DNA from: Ralstonia pickettii
GTDB lineage: Bacteria; Pseudomonadota; Gammaproteobacteria; Burkholderiales; Burkholderiaceae
Length of the DNA: 64,000 nucleotides
NCBI RefSeq assembly: GCF_030582395.1
Contig: NZ_CP104381.1
Span: 1,178,001 to 1,242,000 of the forward strand
Direction: 5' to 3'
The first letter of the stretch is position 1, and the number at the start of each line of letters is the position of its first letter. Below are positions 43,164 through 53,895 of the stretch, in pieces. The position numbers were made by a program, and so were the translations under genes. The notes under the pieces were generated by a model. It worked only from the letters and a program-made list of their open reading frames with translations, was not told the origin of the DNA and searched no databases.

Positions 43164-44288
43164 ATGACGCAGTATTCCCGCACTTCCACCCAGGTATCCA
43201 ACATAGCGGCGGCGCATCCGGTGCGCCATTCGCCGTCGCCGCTCAAGCGCGCGTGGCGTCGCTTCAAGCAGCATCGGCTGGGCTATTGGAGCCTGATCAT
43301 CTTCGTGGTGCTGTTCGTTCTGAGTCTGGGCGCCGAATGCATTTCCAATGACCGGCCGCTGGTGGTCAAGTATCACGGCAACTGGTATTTCCCGATCGTG
43401 AAGGCATACCCCGAGACGACCTTCGGCGGGGATTTTCCGACCCCGACGGATTACCTCGATCCATTCATCCGGGACAAGTTCAAGGAGCCGGGAAGCTTTG
43501 CAATCTACCCGCCCAATCCGTACTCGTACGAGACGCTGAACTATTTCTCGAAGGAGCCCAACCCGGCGCCGCTGTCCGCTGACAACTGGCTCGGTACCGA
43601 TGACCGTGGCCGCGATGTGTTTGCGCGGCTGCTGTATGGGTTCCGCGTGTCGGTACTGTTTGGGCTGGCACTCACGGTGCTCGGCGTCGTGGTCGGCACG
43701 CTGACCGGCGCGCTGATGGGCTTCTTCGGCGGGCGCTTCGATATGGTGTCGCAGCGGCTGATTGAAATCTGGAGTTCGATGCCGGAGCTGTATCTGCTGA
43801 TCATCTTCGCGTCGATCTTCACGCCCAGCCTGGGGCTGCTGATCATCCTGCTGTCGCTGTTCGGATGGATGAGCCTGTCGGATTACGTGCGCGCCGAATT
43901 CTTCCGCAACCGCTCGCTGGACTATGTGAAGGCCGCGCGGGCGATGGGCCTGTCCAGCTGGCAGATCATGTGGCGCCACATCATGCCCAACAGCCTGACG
44001 CCCGTGATCACCTTCCTGCCGTTTCGGATGAGTGCGGCCATTCTCGCGCTCACGAGCCTGGATTTCCTGGGTCTCGGCGTACCGCCATCCACCCCGAGCC
44101 TCGGTGAGTTGCTTGCCCAGGGCAAGGCCAACCTGGATGCGTGGTGGATCTCGCTATCGACGTTCGTGGTGCTTGTGCTGACCCTCGTGTTGCTGACCTT
44201 CATGGGCGACGCGCTGCGCGATGCCTTCGACACGCGCTTGTCATTCGCGCAACTTCGCACGCGCCAGAAACCGGCGGGGGTGAAATGA
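43164..44288 (+). CDS. yejE: Peptide ABC transporter permease (YejE-like)
   Basis: This 374-aa permease of the DppC type has an N-terminal OppC-N segment (PLKRAWRRFKQHRLGYWSLI) and LGTDDRGRDVFARLLYGFRV. The EAA loop YVKAARAMGLSSWQIMWRHI and GLGVPPSTPSLGELLAQGKA are in the usual place. It pairs with YejB to form the channel. ATG 43164 lies 14 bases after yejB, and its stop overlaps the yejF start (ATGA). Confidence 0.95.
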   Translation: MTQYSRTSTQVSNIAAAHPVRHSPSPLKRAWRRFKQHRLGYWSLIIFVVLFVLSLGAECISNDRPLVVKYHGNWYFPIVKAYPETTFGGDFPTPTDYLDPFIRDKFKEPGSFAIYPPNPYSYETLNYFSKEPNPAPLSADNWLGTDDRGRDVFARLLYGFRVSVLFGLALTVLGVVVGTLTGALMGFFGGRFDMVSQRLIEIWSSMPELYLLIIFASIFTPSLGLLIILLSLFGWMSLSDYVRAEFFRNRSLDYVKAARAMGLSSWQIMWRHIMPNSLTPVITFLPFRMSAAILALTSLDFLGLGVPPSTPSLGELLAQGKANLDAWWISLSTFVVLVLTLVLLTFMGDALRDAFDTRLSFAQLRTRQKPAGVK

Positions 44289-45940
44289 CCCGCGTCGATC
44301 TGCGCTCCTCCGCACCGAAGTACGACGGCCCGCTGCTGCGCCTGGATGACCTGTGCGTGCATTTCGAATCCGAGCATGGCGAGGTGACGGAAGCCGTCAA
44401 GCATGTCTCGTTCGACTTGCTTGCTGGCGAGCGTTTCGCGCTGGTGGGCGAATCGGGCTCGGGCAAGTCGGTGACCGCGCTATCGATCATGCGATTGCTC
44501 GCCGACGCGCAATACAGCGGTCGCATTCTGCTCGAAGGCCGCGATCTGCTGGCCGCCAGCGAGCGCGAGATGCGCGGATTGCGTGGCGCCGATGTCGCCA
44601 TGGTGTTCCAGGAGCCGATGACGGCGCTCAACCCGCTGTACATGATCGGCAACCAGATCGTCGAAACGCTGGAATTGCACGAGGGCCTAGACAAGCGCGC
44701 CGCCAAGGCACGTGCGATTGCGCTGTTGGAGCGCACCGGTATTGCGGAGGCGCCGCGCCGGTTTGATGCCTTCCCGCACCAACTGTCGGGCGGTCAGCGG
44801 CAGCGCGCAATGATCGCCATGGCGCTGGCATGTTCGCCCAAACTGTTGCTGGCCGACGAGCCGACCACCGCGCTGGACGTGACGGTGCGCATGCAGATCC
44901 TGCAATTGCTGCGCGAGCTGCAAGCCGAGTTCGGCATGGCGATCATGCTCATCACGCACGATCTGAACATGGTGCGCGCCTTTGCTGAGCGCGTTGGCGT
45001 GATGGAGCGGGGCGTCCTGGTCGAGACCGGCAACACGGCCGACGTATTTGCCGCGCCTCAGCACCCGTACACGGTGCGCTTGCTTGAGAGCCGCCCGCAG
45101 CGCGACGTGCTGCCGCTGGTGCCTCTTGCACCGGTGCTGCTCGAAGCCGACAAGCTGACGGTCACCTACGAACGCCATCGCCCTGGATTTGCCGGCTGGT
45201 TCAGGACAGACCCGTTCACCGCAGTCGATGCCGTGTCGCTGAAACTGCGCGAAGGCGAGACGCTCGGCATCGTGGGCGAATCCGGCTCTGGCAAGACCAC
45301 GCTCGCGCAGACGCTGCTGGGTCTGCAAACCGCAAAGAGCGGCGACCTGCGCTTCCTTGGCAACTCGCTGCTGCGCATTTCGCGCGATGAGCGCCGGGCG
45401 GTGCGCGCGCGCATGCAGGTCGTGTTTCAAGACCCGTATGGCTCGCTGTCGCCTCGCATGACGATCGAAGAGATCGTTGGCGAGGGCCTGGCGCTGCACC
45501 AGCCGCACGTCAACGCCACCGAGCGCCGTCACCGCGTGATCGAGGCGCTGCGCGAGGTCGGGCTGGACCGCACGGCGCTGGGCCGCTATCCGCATGAATT
45601 CTCGGGTGGGCAGCGCCAGCGCGTTGCCATTGCGCGGGTGCTGATCCTCAAGCCGCAGTTGCTGGTGCTTGATGAGCCGACATCGGCGCTTGACGTGTCG
45701 ATCCAGCAGCAGGTGCTTTCGCTGCTCTCAGCCCTTCAGAAAAAGTACAACCTGTCGTATCTATTCATCAGCCACGACCTTGCCGTTATTCGCGCGATGT
45801 CACATCGCGTGGTGGTGATGAAGGATGGAAAAGTGGTGGAAGAGGGCGACACTGAGGCGGTGTTGGCGTCGCCTTCGCACCCCTACACTTGCAAGCTGAT
45901 GGCGGCAGCCTCGCTCATCCCCGCTCGGGATAACCCGTAA
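44285..45940 (+). CDS. yejF: Peptide ABC transporter, fused ATPase (YejF-like)
   Basis: The 551-aa protein has two ABC ATPase domains. The first has Walker [17 protein letters not shown] and ADEPTTALD; the second has [16 protein letters not shown] and LDEPTSALD. Fusion of the DppD- and DppF-type subunits is typical of YejF. It provides ATP hydrolysis for YejBE. Confidence 0.96.
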   Translation: MTRVDLRSSAPKYDGPLLRLDDLCVHFESEHGEVTEAVKHVSFDLLAGERFALVGESGSGKSVTALSIMRLLADAQYSGRILLEGRDLLAASEREMRGLRGADVAMVFQEPMTALNPLYMIGNQIVETLELHEGLDKRAAKARAIALLERTGIAEAPRRFDAFPHQLSGGQRQRAMIAMALACSPKLLLADEPTTALDVTVRMQILQLLRELQAEFGMAIMLITHDLNMVRAFAERVGVMERGVLVETGNTADVFAAPQHPYTVRLLESRPQRDVLPLVPLAPVLLEADKLTVTYERHRPGFAGWFRTDPFTAVDAVSLKLREGETLGIVGESGSGKTTLAQTLLGLQTAKSGDLRFLGNSLLRISRDERRAVRARMQVVFQDPYGSLSPRMTIEEIVGEGLALHQPHVNATERRHRVIEALREVGLDRTALGRYPHEFSGGQRQRVAIARVLILKPQLLVLDEPTSALDVSIQQQVLSLLSALQKKYNLSYLFISHDLAVIRAMSHRVVVMKDGKVVEEGDTEAVLASPSHPYTCKLMAAASLIPARDNP

Positions 45941-46062
45941 TTTCCACTGCTCTTGCCCCAGGTCAGTGCAGTTTGGATGCGCGGTTTTTGTAAGAATGCG
46001 CATCTAAAGTCATGTCTAAGTACCTGATTTGCATGTGGATTCCGAGGAATTTGTAACGACCT

Positions 46063-46091
46063 TTGACAAGTCAAAGTGTCACTTTTATCAT
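46063..46091 (+). promoter_or_regulatory. Sigma-70 promoter of the NlpC/P60 gene
   Basis: TTGACA (46063-46068) and TATCAT (46086-46091) are separated by 17 bases. The -35 lies within the small palindrome TTGACAAGTCAA. Confidence 0.7.
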
Positions 46092-46181
46092 CCTGCGAGA
46101 TTGTTTTAACAAGATTCGGACTGTTCTCATTTGCGACGGCGTATGTCGGCCGCATCATTACAAGTTTCCGAGGGAGAGCCA

Positions 46182-46829
46182 ATGCAGCATTTCGTACTTC
46201 ATTCCATGGCGCGCCTGGCGGTAGGTGTTGTGATCGGTTGCGGCGTGCTCGTGTCGAATGCGGTGCATGCTGATACGGTCTTCAAGGACACGGAAGTCCG
46301 CGCCGACGTCAAGCCCGAAGCCAAGTCCGGCCTCATTTCCAACGTAATGAGCAAGACCGGCGACGTGGTCATGAACGCACTGGGCATGATCGGCCTGCGT
46401 TACCGTTTCGGGGGCAATACGCCGGAATCGGGCCTCGATTGCAGCGGTTTCGTCCGCTACGTCTTCAATGACACCTTCGGTTTCCTGCTGCCGCGCCGCG
46501 CCGTGGAAATGAGCCGCGTCGGCACCAGCGTCGACACGGCTGAACTGCGTCCTGGCGACTTGGTGTTCTTCAACACCATGCGCCACACGTTCTCGCACGT
46601 CGGCATCTATATCGGCGACAACAAGTTCGTGCACGCACCGTCCACGGGCAGCAAGATTCGCGTGGACGACATGACCGCCTCGTACTGGGTGACGCGCTAC
46701 AACGGCGCCCGCCGCATCGAGGGCAATTCCGGTACCGCAATCAAGGACGGCGCCGATAACTTTGTCGAACAGCTCAAGCGCGTCGACCCGAACGCCGCTG
46801 GCAAACCGCTGGCAATGTACGGCGGTTGA
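46182..46829 (+). CDS. NlpC/P60 peptidoglycan hydrolase
   Basis: The 215-aa secreted endopeptidase cuts cell-wall peptides. The signal peptide covers about residues 1-28 (VGVVIGCGVLVSNAVHA). The catalytic Cys is in SGLDCSGFVRYVF, with the His in TFSHVGIYIGDNKFVHAPS. The gene has AGGGAGAG before ATG 46182, a sigma-70 promoter and a strong terminator, so it is monocistronic. Confidence 0.93.
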   Translation: MQHFVLHSMARLAVGVVIGCGVLVSNAVHADTVFKDTEVRADVKPEAKSGLISNVMSKTGDVVMNALGMIGLRYRFGGNTPESGLDCSGFVRYVFNDTFGFLLPRRAVEMSRVGTSVDTAELRPGDLVFFNTMRHTFSHVGIYIGDNKFVHAPSTGSKIRVDDMTASYWVTRYNGARRIEGNSGTAIKDGADNFVEQLKRVDPNAAGKPLAMYGG

Positions 46830-46857
46830 TTCGCTCCGATTTGCTATCACGCGATAG

Positions 46858-46885
46858 AAAAAAGACCGCCGCGGCGGTCTTTTTT
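46858..46885. terminator. Bidirectional terminator
   Basis: AAAAAAGACCGCC and GGCGGTCTTTTTT form a perfect stem between the convergent NlpC/P60 and patatin genes, serving both. Confidence 0.92.
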
Positions 46886-46904
46886 GTTGCCTGCTGGCGG
46901 CGTG

Positions 46905-47861
46905 TCAGTGCGGTGGCAAGGGGGTGCCGACGACGGTCTGCGTCAGATGCAGCTTCTCGCGCAGCAACGGCATGGCGGCCTGGGCAGCCTGCTCGCCCGC
47001 GAGAATCGCCTCGTTGCGCGCGGTAAAGTCGCTGCCCTTCACAAACGGCAGCGACGGCGTGATGACCACATCGGCCTGGGCCAGCTCCGTCTTGCTGATG
47101 CTCTGACCCATGATGGCTGTCGTCTGCAGCAGCATGCTCGCCTGTCCTGACACAGCCTGGTTGGCAGGGTCTGCCGAGATGTTCACGGCAATCACGAACG
47201 TCGCGCCCATCTGCTTGACGTAGGTAACCGGCACTGGCGCCACCAAGCCGCCGTCCACATATTGGCGGCCACTGATCGTTACCGGCTGGAACACGCCTGG
47301 GATACTGCAGGACGCACGCACCGCCTGACCGGTATTGCCGCGCCGGAACAGGATCGGCTTGCCGCTCGCCAAGTCCGTCGCAACGATGCCGAGTGGGATG
47401 CGCATCTGCTCGATCGTCTTCTGCTTGACCAGCCGGTTGATGTATTTCTCCAGCGCCTCGCCCTTGAGCCAGCCGCCGAAGCGCGTTCCGAAGGGCAGCG
47501 CCCAGTCGGCGATCATGGCCTCGTCCATCTTGAGGGCCATGCGGTTCATCTCCAGCCCCGACATACCCGATGCGTAGATCGCCGCCACCACGCTGCCCGC
47601 GCTCGTGCCGGTGATGAAGTCAATCTGAATGCCCTGGGCTTCCAGCATCTTGATGACGCCGATGTGCGCAAAACCGCGCGCGGCACCGCCCCCCAGCGCC
47701 AGCCCGATCCGCAGGGGCTGTGAGGCGGGCAGGGCCGTCGGCGGTAGTACAGCCGTGGCGGGGGTGACGGGTGTTTCAGTTTTGCCGGGCGAAAAGCCCG
47801 TCACGGTGCAGGCGGAGAGTATCGAGGCGCCGGCGGCACCCAGGAAGAGGCGGCGTTGCAT
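46905..47861 (-). CDS. Patatin-like phospholipase lipoprotein
   Basis: The 318-aa protein has lipoprotein signal LFLGAAGASILSAC with Cys18. The patatin domain has the oxyanion-hole loop LALGGGAARGFAHIG, nucleophile elbow FITGTSAGSVVAA (Ser) and the DGG of YVDGGLVAPVP (Asp), the Ser-Asp dyad of lipid acyl hydrolases. RssA-like relatives are common in proteobacteria. It would hydrolyse acyl lipids at the envelope. Confidence 0.93.
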   Translation of the reverse strand: MQRRLFLGAAGASILSACTVTGFSPGKTETPVTPATAVLPPTALPASQPLRIGLALGGGAARGFAHIGVIKMLEAQGIQIDFITGTSAGSVVAAIYASGMSGLEMNRMALKMDEAMIADWALPFGTRFGGWLKGEALEKYINRLVKQKTIEQMRIPLGIVATDLASGKPILFRRGNTGQAVRASCSIPGVFQPVTISGRQYVDGGLVAPVPVTYVKQMGATFVIAVNISADPANQAVSGQASMLLQTTAIMGQSISKTELAQADVVITPSLPFVKGSDFTARNEAILAGEQAAQAAMPLLREKLHLTQTVVGTPLPPH

Positions 47862-48066
47862 GAGGAGGTTGGGGCGGTTTGATATGCCGCGTAGTTGTGT
47901 TCAGTCGTAACGGAGCGCACTGCGGCCGGCCGCCATTGTGCCAAAGTTCGGCGACGGGTCGGCCAGACAGGCGCAGCTCGGTTGCTATAATTTCGGTTTT
48001 GATAGAGGCCGCTCAGGATCCGTACTCAGGGTCCGACCACGCGGCCTTCTTCGTTCGGCCATTCCT

Positions 48067-49464
48067 ATGACACAGCGCGTCCGCACTCGTTTCGCTCCCA
48101 GCCCCACGGGCTTCATCCATCTCGGCAACATCCGCTCGGCACTCTATCCGTGGGCCTTCGCGCGCAAGATGAAGGGAGATTTCATTCTGCGCATCGAAGA
48201 CACCGACGTGGAGCGCTCCAGCCAGGAAGCCGTCGACGTGATACTGGAAGCGATGGATTGGCTCGACATGGACATCGACGAAGGTCCGTTCTACCAGATG
48301 CAGCGGATGGACCGGTACCGCGCCGTGGTCGCGCAGATGGTGCAGCAGGAACTCGCCTACCCCTGCTACATGAGCACCGAAGAGCTCGACGCCCTGCGCG
48401 AAGCGCAACGCGAGCGTGGCGAGAAGCCCCGCTACGACGGCACCTGGCGCCCGATGCCTGGCAAGGTTTTGCCCACGCCCCCAGCCGGCGTGCAACCAGT
48501 GATCCGTTTCAAGAACCCCATCGGTGGAAGCGTCGTGTGGGACGACGCAGTGAAGGGCCGTATCGAAATCTCCAACGATGAACTCGACGACCTCGTGATC
48601 GCGCGCCCCGACGGTACGCCTACGTACAATTTCTGCGTGGTCGTCGACGACATGGATATGCAGATCACCCACGTGATCCGCGGCGATGACCACGTCAACA
48701 ACACCCCCCGCCAGATCAACATCCTGCGCGCGCTTGGTGGTACGCCGCCGGTCTACGCTCACTTGCCGACCGTGCTCAACGAGCAGGGCGAGAAGATGAG
48801 CAAGCGCCACGGTGCCATGGCCGTCACCGGCTACCGTGATGCGGGCTATTTGCCCGAAGCCATCGTCAACTACCTCGCCCGCCTCGGCTGGGCGCACGGT
48901 GATGCTGAGATCTTCTCGCGCGAACAGTTCATCGAATGGTTCGACCTCGAGCACCTCGGCAAGTCGCCGGCCCAATACAACCCCGAAAAGCTCGCCTGGC
49001 TGAACAACCACTACATCAAGCAGGCCGATAACGTGCGCCTGGCTGATCTCGTGAAGCCGTTTATTGAAGAGCTGGGTGGCAAGGTCGATGGCGGCCCTGT
49101 GCTGGCTGACGTGATTGCGCTCGTGAAGGATCGCGCCAACACGCTCCGTGAAGTCGCGCAGACCGCGCTGCTGTTCTATCGCACGGATATCGCGGTCGAG
49201 CCGGAATTGGCTGCGCAGCATCTCACTGACGACGTACGCCCTGGCATTGCCGTGCTGGTAGAGAAGCTCGGCGCGCTGCCGGAGTGGAAGCGCGAGGCCA
49301 TTGGCGCTGCCTTCAAGGAAGTGTTGGCGGCACAGGGCTGGAAGATGCCGAAGCTGGCAATGCCAGTACGCCTGCTGGTGGCGGGCCAACTGCAAACGCC
49401 GTCGATTGATGCCGTGCTGGAACTGTTCGGCCGCGACGTCGTTCTGCGGCGACTGGGCGCGTGA
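48067..49464 (+). CDS. gltX: Glutamyl-tRNA synthetase
   Basis: The 465-aa class I synthetase charges tRNA-Glu. The HIGH-type motif is [19 protein letters not shown], and [12 protein letters not shown] is the KMSKS-type loop. ATG 48067 lies before the conserved [17 protein letters not shown] at 47986-47991 may be the -10 element. tRNA-Glu lies about 320 bases downstream. Confidence 0.96.
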   Translation: MTQRVRTRFAPSPTGFIHLGNIRSALYPWAFARKMKGDFILRIEDTDVERSSQEAVDVILEAMDWLDMDIDEGPFYQMQRMDRYRAVVAQMVQQELAYPCYMSTEELDALREAQRERGEKPRYDGTWRPMPGKVLPTPPAGVQPVIRFKNPIGGSVVWDDAVKGRIEISNDELDDLVIARPDGTPTYNFCVVVDDMDMQITHVIRGDDHVNNTPRQINILRALGGTPPVYAHLPTVLNEQGEKMSKRHGAMAVTGYRDAGYLPEAIVNYLARLGWAHGDAEIFSREQFIEWFDLEHLGKSPAQYNPEKLAWLNNHYIKQADNVRLADLVKPFIEELGGKVDGGPVLADVIALVKDRANTLREVAQTALLFYRTDIAVEPELAAQHLTDDVRPGIAVLVEKLGALPEWKREAIGAAFKEVLAAQGWKMPKLAMPVRLLVAGQLQTPSIDAVLELFGRDVVLRRLGA

Positions 49465-49497
49465 TGAATCCGGCTCAAAAATTTTTGCGTAAGGGTA

Positions 49498-49527
49498 TTG
49501 CCAAGCGCTAAACACTTCCCCTATACT
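49498..49527 (+). promoter_or_regulatory. Sigma-70 promoter of the tRNA cluster
   Basis: TTGCCA (49498-49503) and TATACT (49522-49527), spaced 18 bases, lie 64 bases upstream of tRNA-Ala. Confidence 0.7.
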
Positions 49528-49590
49528 CTTGTTTTCGCTGCAACACGAAGCGAAATGCAGTAAGAAGCAAGCAGTAAAAAGCAGTACCTT

Positions 49591-49666
<76 letters not shown>

Positions 49667-49784
49667 AATGCCGGAAGATTCGATTCAAAAATAAATTTTG
49701 AAAAGAGGCTTCCAAAACGCAAAGAAGTCCGTTATAGTAGCGGACTTCGCAGCGTAAGACAGAAAGCGTTGCAAAACAGTTTCT

Positions 49785-49860
49785 GTCCCCTTCGTCTAGA
49801 GGCCTAGGACATCACCCTTTCACGGTGAGTACAGGGGTTCGAATCCCCTAGGGGACGCCA
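49785..49860 (+). tRNA. tRNA-Glu (anticodon TTC)
   Basis: Acceptor GTCCCCT pairs with AGGGGAC and CCA is encoded. Anticodon loop CTTTCAC gives TTC. Length is 76 bases. It lies 118 bases after tRNA-Ala and close to gltX, its own synthetase gene. Confidence 0.96.
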
Positions 49861-49923
49861 AAACAAGAGCTTAACCAGAAGCTCATAGCAAGATCAGTCT
49901 CTAGCTGATGTTGCGACCGACAC

Positions 49924-50000
49924 GGAGCGGTAGTTCAGTCGGTTAGAATACCGGCCTGTCACGCCGGGGGTCGCGGGTTCGAGTCCCGTCCGCTCCGCCA
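49924..50000 (+). tRNA. tRNA-Asp (anticodon GTC)
   Basis: Acceptor GGAGCGG pairs with CCGCTCC and CCA is encoded. Anticodon stem CCGGC/GCCGG encloses CTGTCAC, anticodon GTC. Length is 77 bases. Last of the cluster. Confidence 0.96.
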
Positions 50001-50004
50001 AATC

Positions 50005-50032
50005 AAAACCCGCTGCTTGCAGCGGGTTTTTT
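50005..50032 (+). terminator. Terminator of the tRNA cluster
   Basis: AAAACCCGCTGC and GCAGCGGGTTTT form the stem directly after tRNA-Asp, followed by TTCTTTT. Confidence 0.9.
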
Positions 50033-50104
50033 CTTTTGCGCTTTCTATTCAGTTCTAGTCATTCCAGATTGACGTCGTTTTAAAGCGGCGGCGAATGGCT
50101 TTCT

Positions 50105-51451
50105 TTAATCGGGCGTACGGCTAACTCGATTGAAATAGCTGACCAGCAACGCGCCGGCCACCATCAAACTGAGCGCATTGGCCGCCCAGAAGCCGGCTGC
50201 GCCACGCAGTGGCGTCGCAAACTCCCCCAGTAGTCCAAATCCGAGCACATAGCCGCCGCCCAGACCCACGCCCCACAGCGATAAGGCGTAGATGACGGTC
50301 GGGATGAGCGCAATTTTGTATGCGCGCAGGATGAATGCGGTCATGACCTGCAGCGCATCGAACATCTGATAGAAGGCGATGAAAGGCAGCAGGGGCACTG
50401 CAATCGCCAGGACAGCAGCATCGTGCGTGTAGAGGTTGACGAGCTCGTGCCGCAAGAACAGCACGGTCGCGCAAACGATGATCGCGCACATCACCGCCAA
50501 TTTGATGCCGTTCAGCGAGATGCGTCGGGCCGCAACGCGATCGCGCGCGCCGATCGACTGCGCAGCCAGCGTCGACGTCGCGATCGACAAGGATAGCGGC
50601 ACCATGTAGGCCACCGCCCCAAGGTTGGCGGCAATCTGATGCCCCGCCAGGACCACCGTGCCAAGGCGTGCGATGAAGATCGCCATCAACGTGAACGACG
50701 TGATCTCGATCAGGTAGGTGAAGCCCATCGGCACACCCAGGCGTACCAGCGCCCACAGCCGCGCGCGATTGGGTGGCGAGTACTGCGTGAAAATCGCAAA
50801 CGGCTTGTACGCTGGATTGCGCATCAGGATGGCGGCCGCGGCCACAAACCATAGCCAGCTGATGATCATCGAGGCGAGTGCGCATCCTGGGCCCCCCATC
50901 GCCGGGATGCCGATGCCGCCATACAGGAACAGTGCGTTCAGCGGAAACTTGATGGCAAGGCCGGCAAGCTGCAGCACCGTGACCATCACAGGGCGCGATA
51001 GCGCATTGTTCAGCGCCGAGTAGATCCGGAAGCCGAGCGCTGCAGGTAACGCGAGCGCTTCATACCGCAGGTAGGCGGTGGCTTTCTCGGTGAGTTCCGG
51101 TGTCGCATCCGCCAGTCGCAGGAGCGGCGCAGGGAACCACAGGATCAGCATGCCGATCGCTGCAAGCACCAGCCCAAGCCAAACCGCCTGGCGCACTTCT
51201 TCGCCGATCTCGTTGTGCCTTTTAGCGCCATACAGTTGTCCGGCGGTGGGCGAGAGCGCTTGCAGCACACCCATCAGACTGATGTACACCGTCACGTAGA
51301 TCGACCCGCCGAGCCCGATGGCAGCGAGGTCTGCCGCCGATGCCCGGCCCGCCATCGCCGTATCCAGCACGCCGAAGGCAATGACAGCCAACTGGCCGAT
51401 CAGTACCGGCCAAGCCAGTGCGGCAATGCGGCGGACGTCGGCGACGAACAT
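50105..51451 (-). CDS. MATE family multidrug efflux transporter
   Basis: The 448-aa inner-membrane protein has 12 predicted helices in two similar halves, NorM-like. RIAALAWPVLIGQLAVIAFG opens the first half, with the family block LDTAMAGRASAADLAAIGLG. LAGHQIAANLGAVAYMVPLS lies in the second half. It exports cationic compounds using Na+ or H+. It converges on the tRNA cluster and lies 19 bases after the glycosyltransferase gene on the same strand. Confidence 0.93.
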   Translation of the reverse strand: MFVADVRRIAALAWPVLIGQLAVIAFGVLDTAMAGRASAADLAAIGLGGSIYVTVYISLMGVLQALSPTAGQLYGAKRHNEIGEEVRQAVWLGLVLAAIGMLILWFPAPLLRLADATPELTEKATAYLRYEALALPAALGFRIYSALNNALSRPVMVTVLQLAGLAIKFPLNALFLYGGIGIPAMGGPGCALASMIISWLWFVAAAAILMRNPAYKPFAIFTQYSPPNRARLWALVRLGVPMGFTYLIEITSFTLMAIFIARLGTVVLAGHQIAANLGAVAYMVPLSLSIATSTLAAQSIGARDRVAARRISLNGIKLAVMCAIIVCATVLFLRHELVNLYTHDAAVLAIAVPLLPFIAFYQMFDALQVMTAFILRAYKIALIPTVIYALSLWGVGLGGGYVLGFGLLGEFATPLRGAAGFWAANALSLMVAGALLVSYFNRVSRTPD

Positions 51452-51470
51452 ATGGGTGCTACCTGAAGCG

Positions 51471-53261
51471 TTATTGACGCAGCTTGCGTCGGCGTGTGGT
51501 GGCTGGTGTGGGCGGCGGATGCGTTGCCGCGGCGGCCTCGGTCAGGCGGTACATCCGGAAATGTTCGTCGCGGTCGGCCGGGCGGCGGCCCTCCCAGAGC
51601 AGGCGCCATTCATAGTTCGAGACGCTCGTCGGCGCGCCGTAGTCGTACGGATCGTGGCGTAGCAGGATGTCGCAGTTGTCCTCGGCGCTGCCAAAGCGGA
51701 TGTGACCAAAGTACGCAAACGAGGCAAGCTGCGCGTCGCCCATGCGGATCGGCTGCACGCACGTGTAGGTGCGCGGCAGCGCAAGGGCGGCCGACTGCGC
51801 AACATCACGGTACGTCTTGGCGTAGTTGATGGTGGGCAGCCACAGCGTCATCATCAGCACCCACATGAGCGTGGTGCCGGCGGCCGAGATCACCACGGCG
51901 CGCCAGATGGCCTTGGGTGCGCGCGATGTGCGCCAGACCACGATGAGCACCCACGCCGCGGTCACGAGCAGCGCGCAGACCAATGCGGTCCAGCTGAACT
52001 CCGGCCGGTAGCCCGGCACGATGCGGTACACGTTGCGCGCAAGCTGAGGCGGAAAACCCGTCATCTTGGCGATCCACAGCAGCCATAGCGTGCCACCCAA
52101 GATGGTGAAGGCCAGCAGAGCAAACCAGTCGATTGCGCTGATCACGCCACGCTTGAGCGTTGGCAGTGCGAACGTGGCCATCACGGCCATCGGCGGAATC
52201 AGCAGCAGGAAGCCGTCGTCGCCCGGCTGAGGCTGCATGAGCAGCAGCACAAACTGCGGCAGGAATACCGCCAATGGCAATGTGATATGCGGAGCGGTAC
52301 GCATGCCGCCCCAGCTCTTCCAGGCCCAGGCAGCCAGCGGCCAGACCGGCCAGGCAAACAGCGGCAGGTTGCGAGCGACAAAGCCAAGCGAATGGGCGGT
52401 CGGGCCCGCGTATTGGTGGCGATCGAAGCGTGCCCATTCGCGAATGTAGGTCACGGCATCCGTCGGATTATTTGCCAGCAGATACGCCATCGCCGGCCAT
52501 GACCAGCCGAGTACGAGCGACACCGGCAGCGCCACCGTCATCAGCGGGCGCAGCGGTAAAACGCGTGTGGCATGCGCCGCGATCAATACGGCCAGCGTAA
52601 TTACCAATGGCAGGATGGGGCCGCCCGCCAGAGACAGGCAACCGATACCGATGCCGTAGATGAGGCAGCCCTGCACCGGCTTGTCCAGCGCTCGGATCAA
52701 GCCATACACGGCGACCGCCACGAAACACAGGGCCCCGACCAGCGGTGTTGTTTCATGGCCGCGCTGCGCCAGGCCCACGCAGGCCAGAAAGATCAACAGT
52801 GCGCCGTCCGCCAGCGTACGGCCGTAGTCGCGCGTGTTGGGCTGGCCCCCGAAGACAAACTCAAACGGTTGAACCTCCGCGCGGCGGCCCAGCAGATAAG
52901 CGCCATACCAAATGCACGCGCTGGTAACGAAGAAGAAGAGAGCGGTGGCCAAGCGCGAGGCATCCGCCGGGCCGAGCCATTGTCCGAAGAGGCGAATGAA
53001 CGCGCCGCCGATCCAGAACACCAGCGGGCCCGACTGCGCGACAGGACGCCCCACAATGTTTGGCATCAACCAGTCCTGCGCATTGCCGGTGGCCAGCGTC
53101 CACATCGCGCCGAAGCCCGCGGCGTCTTCGTTCTTCCACGGGTCGCGCGAGAACAGGCCCGACAGGCCGTAGATCACGCAGATGGCAAGCAGCAGCCAGC
53201 GCGGCAACTCTCGGGTGGCAGCGGCAGTCAGGCGGATGCGCGAGACGCGGGTGGTGTTCAT
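51471..53261 (-). CDS. ArnT-like membrane glycosyltransferase (GT39/83 type)
   Basis: The 596-aa protein has about 12 membrane helices. Near the start is the motif LFSRDPWKNEDAAGFGAMWT, placing an acidic residue in the first periplasmic loop like ArnT/PMT enzymes (D/E in place of DE). QSGPLVFWIGGAFIRLFG and YIREWARFDRHQYAG are other loop blocks. Such enzymes move sugars from a polyprenyl phosphate lipid to lipid A or glycans. The tail from about residue 525 is soluble. ATG 53261 (NTTRVSRIRL) is chosen over the 53744 start, which would run through the L31 gene. Confidence 0.8.
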   Translation of the reverse strand: MNTTRVSRIRLTAAATRELPRWLLLAICVIYGLSGLFSRDPWKNEDAAGFGAMWTLATGNAQDWLMPNIVGRPVAQSGPLVFWIGGAFIRLFGQWLGPADASRLATALFFFVTSACIWYGAYLLGRRAEVQPFEFVFGGQPNTRDYGRTLADGALLIFLACVGLAQRGHETTPLVGALCFVAVAVYGLIRALDKPVQGCLIYGIGIGCLSLAGGPILPLVITLAVLIAAHATRVLPLRPLMTVALPVSLVLGWSWPAMAYLLANNPTDAVTYIREWARFDRHQYAGPTAHSLGFVARNLPLFAWPVWPLAAWAWKSWGGMRTAPHITLPLAVFLPQFVLLLMQPQPGDDGFLLLIPPMAVMATFALPTLKRGVISAIDWFALLAFTILGGTLWLLWIAKMTGFPPQLARNVYRIVPGYRPEFSWTALVCALLVTAAWVLIVVWRTSRAPKAIWRAVVISAAGTTLMWVLMMTLWLPTINYAKTYRDVAQSAALALPRTYTCVQPIRMGDAQLASFAYFGHIRFGSAEDNCDILLRHDPYDYGAPTSVSNYEWRLLWEGRRPADRDEHFRMYRLTEAAAATHPPPTPATTRRRKLRQ

Positions 53262-53356
53262 CGGGTGTCGGACCGGGCGAGCCCAGTCGGGGTTGCACTG
53301 GAACGTGCGAATCGTAAAGAGCGGCCGAATCAACGGCCTAAGCATGTACCGAGAAA

Positions 53357-53386
53357 CAAAAAAGGCAGCCGGAGCTGCCTTTTTCT
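53357..53386 (-). terminator. Terminator of rpmE2
   Basis: AAAAAGGCAGC and GCTGCCTTTTT form a stem around CGGA. It lies 46 bases after the rpmE2 stop, on the minus strand. Confidence 0.85.
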
Positions 53387-53431
53387 GACCAGTGAGACGG
53401 GTCATCTGGTGAGCCGTCTCCGGCGCCGGTA

Positions 53432-53692
53432 TTACTTGGCAGCCTTGCCGATCTTGCTGCCGAACTTGTTGCGGAACTTTTCCACGCGGCCGGCCGTGTC
53501 CAGAACCTTTTGCTGGCCCGTGTAGAACGGGTGCGATTCGGACGAGACTTCGATCTTGGCCAGCGGGTATTCCTTGCCGTCCAGCGTGATCATTTCCTTG
53601 GTCTGGATGGTCGAGCGGGTGATGAACTTGAAGTCGCTGGACATGTCCTGGAACACGACTTCGCGGTAATTCGGGTGAATGCCTTCTTTCAT
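53432..53692 (-). CDS. rpmE2: 50S ribosomal protein L31 type B
   Basis: The 86-aa ribosomal protein reads [20 protein letters not shown] and [20 protein letters not shown], the type B (zinc-free) form lacking the CxxC pair. ATG 53692 starts the family sequence; the longer frame adds an unrelated leader. Confidence 0.96.
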   Translation of the reverse strand: MKEGIHPNYREVVFQDMSSDFKFITRSTIQTKEMITLDGKEYPLAKIEVSSESHPFYTGQQKVLDTAGRVEKFRNKFGSKIGKAAK

Positions 53693-53895
53693 GATGGGCC
53701 CTGGGGTAGAGGTAGCCAATTCGCGGCGCGCTTCCGGCGCTCACAGGGTAGGAGCCACCGTGCGACCAACCTTCGAATCACTTGCCGGGTGGAGAAACGA
53801 GAATTATGCCAGAGAAACAAAGGCTTGAGCAACGCGCTTGCCGCAAAATCCGTGGCGTCGGCACCTCGAAAAGTGACAGAAAGAGCCTATTTTGG